Source: JANNHP01 sp031404455 (GTDB lineage: Bacteria > Planctomycetota > JAJSAM01 > JAJVHW01). Taken from it: a DNA stretch of 8,802 nt. Of this stretch, positions 1 through 5,558 are shown one piece after another. A program made the translations under genes and the position numbers. Below the pieces are notes generated by a model that searched no databases, was not told the origin of the DNA, and worked only from the letters and a program-made list of their open reading frames with translations. The stretch covers positions 1 to 8,802 of the forward strand of contig JANNHP010000168.1 of the NCBI GenBank assembly GCA_031404455.1, given 5' to 3'. Position 1 is the first letter of the stretch. Every line of letters begins with the position of its first letter.

Positions 1-620
1 GTGACGTTGTCGACGGCGACGACGAACACCTTGTCGGCGAACACGTTCAGCACGAGCGCGACGAGGGCGCAGAGCACGATGCGCCCCGTCGATCCGCGGC
101 GGGAGACGTCCACGTGCGGCGTCTGCGACGCGCCCGCGATCTGACGGCGCAGTCCGCGCGTGCCGGCGAAGACGAGCGCCATCAGACCCACGTCGAGGAG
201 GAGGGCGTGCACGACAGACGCTGCGGTGCTCACGAGCCCGTGCGGACCGATCGGGCCGATGGCGAACGGTCCGAACTGGAACGCGCGGGAGAGTGCGGTC
301 GCGAGACCGATCAGCGCGATGTGGAGCGCGAACACGACCGCAGTCGCCGCGACGAACGGGCGGAAGTCGTTCGGACCGACGAGGTAGCGCTTGCCCGAGT
401 AGGCGACGGCCACGTCCTCGGGCTCGCCCATCTCCGCGAGCGCGCGGCGGACGATCTCGTCGTCGGGCGCGCGGCTCTCGGCGGTGGCGATGTCCTCCAC
501 GCGGTCGCGGATCGAGCTCTCGAGTTCGCGGACGATGTCGCCGCCCGCGCGGATCGGCAGGTGCGACCGTACGCGGCCGAGGTACTCGTCGATCACCGGA
601 CTCTTCGCGTCACGCGACAT
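1..620 (-). CDS. HAAS-domain membrane protein, PadR partner (3' end outside window)
   Basis: The frame is open from an ATG at 620-618 to the left window edge, giving 206 residues without a stop, so the C-terminus is missing. Residues 1-75 are charged and helical (DEYLGRVRSHLP, then RELESSIRDRVED and VRRALAEMGEPEDVAVAYSGK). This pattern matches HAAS/DUF1700-type N-terminal domains, in which a short helical bundle ends in a G-x-P-E-x-[VL]-A-x-x-Y segment. Hydrophobic membrane segments follow at about 87-110, 132-153 and 180-203. The start overlaps the last 11 bases of the padR-like gene, so the two are probably translationally coupled. Genes of this family are commonly paired with PadR regulators, and the domain is thought to sense or relay signals at the membrane. 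Seen: helical domain, membrane segments and overlap. Inferred: a role as signalling partner or target of the adjacent regulator. The ligand is unknown. Confidence 0.8.
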   Translation of the reverse strand, partial: MSRDAKSPVIDEYLGRVRSHLPIRAGGDIVRELESSIRDRVEDIATAESRAPDDEIVRRALAEMGEPEDVAVAYSGKRYLVGPNDFRPFVAATAVVFALHIALIGLATALSRAFQFGPFAIGPIGPHGLVSTAASVVHALLLDVGLMALVFAGTRGLRRQIAGASQTPHVDVSRRGSTGRIVLCALVALVLNVFADKVFVVAVDNV

Positions 621-990
621 GACCGGCCTCCGTCACGTCGAGGAGCGAACGCAACGCCGCGTCCACCCGCGACCACTCGGCCGTGAGGAGGTGCAGCGCC
701 TGGCGTCCGGCGTCGGTGGACTCGTAGTACTTCCGCGGCCGCGAACCCGAGGTGTCCCACTCGGCGCGCAGCAGTCCCTCGCTCTCCAAGCGGCGCAGCA
801 CGGGGTAGAGGGTCCCTTCCTCGACCGCGAGCCCGCGCTCGCCGAGCACGCGGATCAAGTCGTAGCCGTAGGCGCGGTGCTGGAGCAGGGCCAGGACCGC
901 GACCTGCAGGACGCCGCGCCGCAGTTCCTGCGCGGTGCGCTCATGGAACGACTCGGCCAACCGGGAACCTCCGGCTTCCCTATCGGGCAT
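610..990 (-). CDS. PadR-family transcriptional regulator
   Basis: The 126-residue product has the PadR winged-helix pattern. A helix reads LRRGVLQVAVLALLQHRAYG, followed by YDLIRVL, then the recognition region EEGTLYPVLRRLESEGLL, and the wing WDTSGSRPRKYYESTDAGR. PadR proteins are dimeric DNA-binding repressors that often control membrane stress, efflux or signalling genes next to them. The C-terminal dimer helix is short, as in the small subfamily II members. The stop overlaps the next gene by 11 bases, so the pair is likely one operon and probably autoregulated through the 56-bp divergent gap. The listed start is the ATG at 990-988, which has no ribosome-binding site. An in-frame TTG at 960-958 has GGAGG at 972-968 with a 7-base spacer and would give 116 residues beginning at AESFHERT. 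That start fits the family at least as well. Confidence 0.93.
   Translation of the reverse strand: MPDREAGGSRLAESFHERTAQELRRGVLQVAVLALLQHRAYGYDLIRVLGERGLAVEEGTLYPVLRRLESEGLLRAEWDTSGSRPRKYYESTDAGRQALHLLTAEWSRVDAALRSLLDVTEAGHVA
968..972 (-). promoter_or_regulatory. GGAGG ribosome-binding site deciding an alternative PadR start
   Basis: GGAGG on the minus strand lies 7 bases before the in-frame TTG at 960-958 of the PadR gene. The upstream ATG at 990 is preceded by GCGCCCCTTCG, with no purine-rich stretch. This suggests that translation starts at the TTG and that the first ten listed residues may not be made. Confidence 0.5.
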
Positions 991-1032
991 CGAAGGGGCG
1001 CGTCTTCAAGCGCAGCGACTTCCATGGACGAG

Positions 1033-1038
1033 TAGGAT
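1033..1038 (+). promoter_or_regulatory. Possible -10 element for the HEAT/TPR gene, leaderless geometry
   Basis: TAGGAT, four of six matches to the TATAAT consensus, ends 8 bases before the ATG at 1047. No ribosome-binding site lies between them (the spacer is CGATCGCG). No convincing -35 box is seen at the usual spacing. If this is the promoter, the transcript would begin at or next to the start codon. Confidence 0.3.
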
Positions 1039-1046
1039 CGATCGCG

Positions 1047-2483
1047 ATGCGGATCACCTCGGCCCTTGCGAGCCTCGTCGTCGCCCTAGCGGCGGCGGCG
1101 TTCGCGGGCGGAGCGTTCGCCGATGGGACCGCGTCGTCGCGCGAGGCCCTCTTCCGCGCGCTCGGCGACGAGACCGCGTCGGTCCGCGACGAGGCCGGGC
1201 GGAGCCTGGAGAGGCTCGACGGTCTGACCGAGGACGAGGTGCGCGCGGCGCTGCGCTCCGCCGACGCCCGGGCCCGGCCGAGGCTCTTCCGGATCGCCGC
1301 CGTGAAAGGGATGAAGGGGCTCGTCCCGGACCTCGCGGCCGCTCTCTCCGCAGAGGACCCGGTCGTGACCGACGCCGCGGTCCGGGCACTCGTCAGCATG
1401 GGCGACGAAGCCGTTGCCGCCGGGATGAAGGCGCTGGGCGACGCCAAGGATCGCGACGCCGCCGCCGTCCGCGGACACCTGACCGCGCTCGCCGCGCAGC
1501 GGGCCGTCGAACGTGAGGTCGTGTCGCGCTGGCGCAGGAAAGGCGGCAGCTACGTGGGGCGCTACGCCGAGATCGCGAAGCTCGGCTGGCCGGTCCAGCC
1601 CGTGCTGCTCGCGATGCTGCTCGACGTGCCGCTCTCGGATCAGCACATCGTGCTGCCGCAGACGGCGGCTCCGGGCGCGATCGAGGCGGCGAAGCTCGTG
1701 GCGTTGATCGACATCGCCAACTCGAACCGCCGCGGATACCGCACCTTCGATCCGCTGCCGGTCCACATCGAGCAGGAGGAGCTCTTCTACCTCGCGGCGC
1801 AGGCGCTGAAGGACGTGGCCGACATCGAGTTCCTGGGTGACATCCTCGAATCGATCGCGAGCGAGCTCGAGGCGACCGACGATCGCGCCGGATGGCGGCT
1901 GCGTCAGTGGGAGGAGAGCTTCTACCAGGAGATCGACGTCGTCCTCTTCGCGCGCGGGCGCGGCCGGCGCCTCGAGCGGACTGCGAAGAAGATGAAGGAC
2001 CAGGTCGACTTCGCGAAGCGCTGGGTGGACCGCGGCGCCGACGACCGCCGCGCCGACGGGCTCCGTCAGCTCAGCGTCGCCCTCTCCGAGTACGCGGGCG
2101 TGCTGCACCAGCTCGGCCGATTCGACGAGGCCGCGCGGCACTACGCGGAGGTCGTCCAGATCGGACGCGAACTGACGGGGAAGGACCCGGCGATCGCGGG
2201 TTACAACCGCGCTTGCGCGCTCGCCATGGGCGGACGGAAGGACGAGGCGATCGCCCAGCTCTCTCGCGCGCTCGATCGCGCGAAGTCGGCGGGCTCGGAG
2301 GATCTCACGCAGGAGTGGGTCACCGAGGACGGCGACCTGCGCACGCTCCACGACGATCCGCGGTTTGCGGCGCTGATCAAGCGGCGGTTCGGCGACGCGG
2401 ACGAACCCCCGAGCGGCGCGGCGGTCCATCCGGAACCCCCGCAGCAGCCGCCGATGCCCGTGCCGCCCCAGCCAGTGAAGTAG
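1047..2483 (+). CDS. Secreted HEAT-repeat / TPR protein
   Basis: The 478-residue product begins with a Sec-type signal peptide: MRITSALASL, a hydrophobic core, and probable cleavage after AFA at residue 25. Residues about 29-150 hold degenerate HEAT-like helical repeats (REALFRALGDETASVRDEAGR, then VPDLAAALSAEDPVVTDAAVRALVSMG). The middle (160-330) is a helical region that I do not recognise. Two TPR units follow at about 345-378 (SEYAGVLHQLGRFDEAARHYAEV) and 381-413 (AGYNRACALAMGGRKDEAIAQLSRAL). They end in the LRTLHDDPRFAALI motif that often closes such TPR arrays. The tail from 453 is proline-rich. HEAT and TPR repeats bind proteins, so an extracytoplasmic scaffold role is plausible, but no enzyme motif is seen. 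The gene is monocistronic: divergent from padR and convergent with ubiA. Protein-level confidence is good and functional confidence low. Confidence 0.85.
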   Translation: MRITSALASLVVALAAAAFAGGAFADGTASSREALFRALGDETASVRDEAGRSLERLDGLTEDEVRAALRSADARARPRLFRIAAVKGMKGLVPDLAAALSAEDPVVTDAAVRALVSMGDEAVAAGMKALGDAKDRDAAAVRGHLTALAAQRAVEREVVSRWRRKGGSYVGRYAEIAKLGWPVQPVLLAMLLDVPLSDQHIVLPQTAAPGAIEAAKLVALIDIANSNRRGYRTFDPLPVHIEQEELFYLAAQALKDVADIEFLGDILESIASELEATDDRAGWRLRQWEESFYQEIDVVLFARGRGRRLERTAKKMKDQVDFAKRWVDRGADDRRADGLRQLSVALSEYAGVLHQLGRFDEAARHYAEVVQIGRELTGKDPAIAGYNRACALAMGGRKDEAIAQLSRALDRAKSAGSEDLTQEWVTEDGDLRTLHDDPRFAALIKRRFGDADEPPSGAAVHPEPPQQPPMPVPPQPVK

Positions 2484-2517
2484 GGATGCGGGCTATCAGG
2501 CGCTGACAGACAACAGA

Positions 2518-2557
2518 TCTCGGTAGGGGCGGACCCCCGTGTCCGCCCCTACCGAGA
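2518..2557. repeat. Perfect 17-bp palindrome with 6-base loop; possible bidirectional terminator
   Basis: The left arm 2518-2534 (TCTCGGTAGGGGCGGAC) is perfectly complementary to the right arm 2541-2557, with loop CCCCGT at 2535-2540. It lies 35 bases past the stop of the plus-strand HEAT/TPR gene and 64 bases past the stop of the minus-strand ubiA gene, where a shared terminator would sit. There is no T-tract on either side, so it is not a canonical intrinsic terminator. The core resembles the TAGGGGCG...CGCCCCTA intergenic palindromes that I recall as high-copy elements in several environmental phyla. That resemblance is from memory and was not searched. Confidence 0.8.
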
Positions 2558-2620
2558 AGATGGACTCGAGCTGTCTCGCATTGAAGGCCCGTGTAGGCAT
2601 CGCGGACGAGGGCCCGCCGT

Positions 2621-3514
2621 TCAGCTCCGAGCGCGTGCCAGTGCGAACCGCAGCGCCACGTAGCCGAGCAGGAGAGCGAAGGCGGTGTCGTAGCGTCCGA
2701 CGCCGAAGAGCCACGCCGAATCGGCGAGCAGGAACCCGAAGACGCCCGTGCGGACGAGGAGTCCCATGCCGGGTCCGTCCGGCTCCGCGGCGCTGCGGGC
2801 CGCGGCGATCAGCGTGACGGCGAGCGGCACGAAGGCGAGCGACGGCGCCGTCCTCCACTGCGCGGGGAACACCGCCCAGGGAAGCGCCGCGCAGACGAAG
2901 AGGGCGATCGCGTAGGCACCGGCCGTGAGCCGCGTCGGCGTCCGGTCCTCGAGCGTGCTCGCGAGCGTGAGCAGTGTCGTGTAGCCGAACACGGCGAGCA
3001 CGTAGACGGCCGGCAGCGGGTGACGCGCGACATCGAGCGCGCCGAACGCGGCCGCGCCCGCGAGGACGCCGGCCAGCGCGTTCGAGGCCCGCGCGAGGCC
3101 GAGCATCACGGCGCCGCGCAGCCGGTAGCTCTTCGCCGCGAAGTCGTACGCGAAGGCGAAGAGGGCCGCGGCGGCCGTGGCGGCGCCCGCCGTGAGCCCG
3201 CCGAGCGCCATGGAGAGCCCGGCCCCTGCGACGAGCAGCACGAGTCCGAACCTGTTCGCGGCGCTTGCTGCGACCTCGCCCGACGGGATCGGCCGCCCCG
3301 GATGGAGTCTGCGGTCGCGATCCGCGTCGGCGACGTCGTTCAGCACCACGCCGCCCGCGTAGACGAGAGCGCCGCCCGCCGCCACCGCGAGCGCCGCGAC
3401 CGCGTCGGCGTGCGTCGTCTTCGGGTGCGCGACGAAGAAACCGGTCATCGCGTTGGCCGCCGCGGTGAGGGCACCGGGCCATCGGACGAGCCGGAGAAGG
3501 GCACCGGCGCCCAC
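2621..3514 (-). CDS. UbiA-family prenyltransferase (EboC-like)
   Basis: The product is a polytopic membrane enzyme of 297 residues from the GTG at 3514. The first Asp-rich motif NDVADADRDR (N59, D60, D63, D67) is the UbiA NDxxDxxxD site that binds Mg2+ and a prenyl diphosphate. RPIPSG (R74, P75, G79) follows it, as in the family. The second site reads YDFAAKSY (Y123, D124, K128), where many members have DxxxD. It is followed by GLARASNALAG, which resembles the G-x-x-R-x-x-N segment of EboC-like proteins. About eight hydrophobic helices are evident. The family transfers a prenyl group to an aromatic or other acceptor, and the acceptor here is unknown. I chose GTG 3514 because an upstream in-frame ATG at 3580 would add 22 residues encoded wholly by the inserted repeat element. 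It is the last gene of the dxr-rseP cluster. The family call is firm; the EboC subgroup is tentative. Confidence 0.88.
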   Translation of the reverse strand: MGAGALLRLVRWPGALTAAANAMTGFFVAHPKTTHADAVAALAVAAGGALVYAGGVVLNDVADADRDRRLHPGRPIPSGEVAASAANRFGLVLLVAGAGLSMALGGLTAGAATAAAALFAFAYDFAAKSYRLRGAVMLGLARASNALAGVLAGAAAFGALDVARHPLPAVYVLAVFGYTTLLTLASTLEDRTPTRLTAGAYAIALFVCAALPWAVFPAQWRTAPSLAFVPLAVTLIAAARSAAEPDGPGMGLLVRTGVFGFLLADSAWLFGVGRYDTAFALLLGYVALRFALARARS

Positions 3515-3519
3515 TAGGA
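3515..3519. repeat. Left target-site duplication (TAGGA)
   Basis: TAGGA sits directly outside the left terminal repeat and is repeated at 3724-3728 directly outside the right one. The identity runs three more bases outward on the left (CACTAGGA at 3512-3519 against 3721-3728). That extension is accounted for because the right terminal repeat itself ends in CAC. Confidence 0.7.
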
Positions 3520-3723
3520 GTGTCCCTTCCCGGAAGTTCGCGCGCACATGGGCGAGGGCGTTTCGTCCGAGGCAAGGCATCGAGCCCGGAAGGCGACCCT
3601 GGCGGGTCGGAAGGGAGGGCGAGCAACGCAGCCTCGGGCGAAACGACCCGGCCAGGTGCGCGCTGCGGGCTCTTGGCCCGCGCGGACGCGGCGAACGGTC
3701 GACGGACTTCCGGGAAGGGACAC
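3520..3723. mobile_element. MITE-like element with 18-bp TIRs between rseP and ubiA
   Basis: The element is 204 bp. It starts GTGTCCCTTCCCGGAAGT (3520-3537) and ends with the exact inverse complement (3706-3723). The match extends to 3540/3703 with one G-T pair. It is flanked by an exact 5-base direct repeat, TAGGA, at 3515-3519 and 3724-3728, as expected for a target-site duplication. It has no credible gene of its own, so any transposase would have to act in trans. It fills the gap between the rseP stop and the ubiA GTG. Removing it with one TAGGA copy gives TCCTAGTGG on the minus strand, in which the rseP TAG and the ubiA GTG share a base. The transposon family is not recognised. The alternative is a conserved structured RNA, but the duplication argues for insertion. 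Confidence 0.78.
3540..3663. repeat. Nested inner stems of the element (cruciform-capable)
   Basis: Inside the terminal repeats, 3540-3573 pairs imperfectly with 3631-3663. The innermost 15 pairs (3559-3573 with 3631-3645) are continuous with one G-T pair. The outer part (CGCGCAC against GTGCGCG) is also nearly complete. An apical hairpin, CGACCC TGGC GGGTCG, lies at 3594-3609. A separate hairpin, GCGGGC TCTTG GCCCGC, lies at 3665-3681 on the right arm only, in a stretch of about 38 bases with no partner on the left. The whole element can therefore fold into a long branched stem. Confidence 0.75.
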
Positions 3724-5558
3724 TAGGACTGCATGAGAGCCAGGATGTCGTTGCGGCTCACGTAGACGAGGAGCGCGAGGAGCAGCACGAGGCCCGCCCA
3801 CATCACGCCTTCGAGGGCGCGCTCCGGAATCGGCTTGCGCCGGATCCTCTCGATCGTGTGCACCGCGAGTTGTCCGCCGTCGAGGAGCGGCAGCGGCAGC
3901 ACGTTCAGGAACGCGAGGTTCATGCTGATCATGCCGAGGAACAGGAAGAGGTCGCCCCACGAGCTCTTCGCCGACGCGTAGGTCATCTTCGAGATGCCGA
4001 TCGGCCCCGCGAGCTTCGAGCCGCTGAGGCGGCCGGTGAAGATCGACTTCAGCGTTCCCCAGATGCGCCCCACCCAGCGGCCGGTGCGATCCGCCGCGAG
4101 GGACATCGCGTCGAACGGACCGTCGGCGCGGAAGACGCGCGTCTTCGACACGAGAGTGATGCCGCCGAAGCTGGGCTCGGGGTCGTCGCGAGGCGTCACT
4201 TCCGTCGTGCCGTCGTGGCCTCCGGCGCCGCGCCAGACGATGGAGACGGCGCGATTCTCCTTGAACGCCGTCCTCACGCAATCGACCGCGTCGGCCGTGG
4301 CGGTGATCGGGCGGCCGTCGATGGACACGATCTCGCTGCCGTCGGGCAGGCCCGCCGTGCGAGCGGGAACGTCGCCGTCGGCGAGCCAGGCCCGGATCGG
4401 TCCGCCCGGAGCGGGCGCGATCGACGTGGCGAAGGCGTTGCGACCCTCGTCCTTCGGGAGCGGGACGACGATCTCGCGCCCGCCCCGGCGGACGATGGCG
4501 TCGCCTGCGACCTTCGCGTCCGCGACGGCGCGGGTGAACTCCGTCGCGGACGGTGTCGCGACTCCGCCCACGGAGACGACGGCGTCGCCGGTCGCGAGTC
4601 CTGCGTCCGCGGCGGGGCCGCCGCGCCGCACGAGCAGCGTGCCGCCGTCCTTCCCGAACGCCACGCCGATCCGGGGACGGGGCACGGTGCGCCAGGCAAG
4701 GGTGAGATCGACGCGCGCGCCGTCGCGCTCGACGGTCCACACGCTGTCCTTCTTCGCCGCCGTGTGGAGGTTCTGCGCCTCGTCGATCCCCTTGACCGGC
4801 GTCCCGTTCACCGCGACGACGCGATCGCCCGTGCGGAAGCCCGCTCCCGCCGCGATGCCGTCGTCGCCGACCGCGATCCGCCCGTCGAGCCAGAGCGCCG
4901 GTGCGACGCCGATCTGGCGCACACCCTCGCCCGTGTCGCGCGTGGGGATCGTGATCGGTGCCATGACGGCGCCGTCGCGCCGGATCACGACCTCGACCTC
5001 CTGCGCGACGACCGTCTCCTGGATGATGTCCATGAAGTCGAGGATGCGCCGGCCGTCGATCGTGACGATCTCGTCGCCTTCGCGGACGCCGTGCTCCCAC
5101 GCCGGCGTACCCGGCGAGACCTGGCCGACGACGGGGGGCTGCGTCTCCCAGCCCGCGCCGAACGTCACGGCGAAGAGGAGGAACGCGGCGATCACGTTCA
5201 TCGTGACGCCGGCGAGCATGATCGCGACCTTGCGCGGATACGTCGCCGCGTGGAAGGACCGCGGGTCGCGCTCGCCGCGCTCGTCGGGGTTTTCCCCGAG
5301 GAACTTCACGTAGCCGCCGAGCGGGATGGCGGAGAGGCGGTACTCGGTCGTCTGGTCGGGACGCGCCGGGTCCTTCGGCTTCCCGCGCCACTTGAGCAGC
5401 ACGGGCCCGAACCCGATCGAGAACGCCTCGGCGTGGACGCCGCACCAGCGGCCGACGAGGAAGTGACCGGCTTCGTGGACGAAGATGAGGCTGCCGACGC
5501 CGAGGATCGTCTTCGTGACGTTCAGCACGGTGTCGAGGGACGCGAGGACGATCAGCAA
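3723..5558 (-). CDS. rseP: RIP metalloprotease RseP (site-2 protease), four PDZ domains
   Basis: The 611-residue product is an inner-membrane zinc protease that cleaves transmembrane segments, classically of anti-sigma factors. The zinc motif HEAGH is at residues 28-32, and the second motif NVLPLPLLDGG at 552-562 holds the third ligand D560. Membrane helices lie near 5-27, 111-135, 537-557 and 585-603. Four PDZ-like units lie between them: PGTPAWEHGVREGDEIVTIDG (149-169), GAGFRTGDRVVAVNG (238-252), GGPAADAGLATGDAVVSVGG (313-332) and RTAGLPDGSEIVSIDG (400-415). E. coli RseP is about 450 residues with two PDZ domains, so this one is enlarged. The start is a TTG overlapping the dxr stop (TTGCTGA), with GGAGG 7 bases upstream. 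The frame is open further upstream inside dxr, but that sequence is not protease-like. The stop codon is completed by the inserted element. Confidence 0.95.
   Translation of the reverse strand: MLIVLASLDTVLNVTKTILGVGSLIFVHEAGHFLVGRWCGVHAEAFSIGFGPVLLKWRGKPKDPARPDQTTEYRLSAIPLGGYVKFLGENPDERGERDPRSFHAATYPRKVAIMLAGVTMNVIAAFLLFAVTFGAGWETQPPVVGQVSPGTPAWEHGVREGDEIVTIDGRRILDFMDIIQETVVAQEVEVVIRRDGAVMAPITIPTRDTGEGVRQIGVAPALWLDGRIAVGDDGIAAGAGFRTGDRVVAVNGTPVKGIDEAQNLHTAAKKDSVWTVERDGARVDLTLAWRTVPRPRIGVAFGKDGGTLLVRRGGPAADAGLATGDAVVSVGGVATPSATEFTRAVADAKVAGDAIVRRGGREIVVPLPKDEGRNAFATSIAPAPGGPIRAWLADGDVPARTAGLPDGSEIVSIDGRPITATADAVDCVRTAFKENRAVSIVWRGAGGHDGTTEVTPRDDPEPSFGGITLVSKTRVFRADGPFDAMSLAADRTGRWVGRIWGTLKSIFTGRLSGSKLAGPIGISKMTYASAKSSWGDLFLFLGMISMNLAFLNVLPLPLLDGGQLAVHTIERIRRKPIPERALEGVMWAGLVLLLALLVYVSRNDILALMQS
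3724..3728. repeat. Right target-site duplication (TAGGA)
   Basis: This is the second copy of TAGGA. On the minus strand it reads TCCTA and encodes the last serine codon of rseP and the first two bases of its stop. The third base of that stop codon is supplied by the first base of the element. Confidence 0.7.

Noticed and set aside
1086..2429. A 447-codon minus-strand frame opposite the HEAT/TPR gene
   Set aside because: The plus-strand frame has a signal peptide and TPR motifs. The minus-strand product is a compositional shadow rich in Arg, Glu, Val and Leu.
2518..2557. Calling the palindrome a canonical intrinsic terminator
   Set aside because: No T-tract follows the stem on either strand, so only a palindrome with possible terminator function is supported.
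3520..3726. Small plus-strand frames inside the inserted element as possible peptides or a transposase remnant
   Set aside because: They are Arg/Gly-rich with no recognisable domain and arise from the inverted repeats themselves. The element looks non-autonomous.
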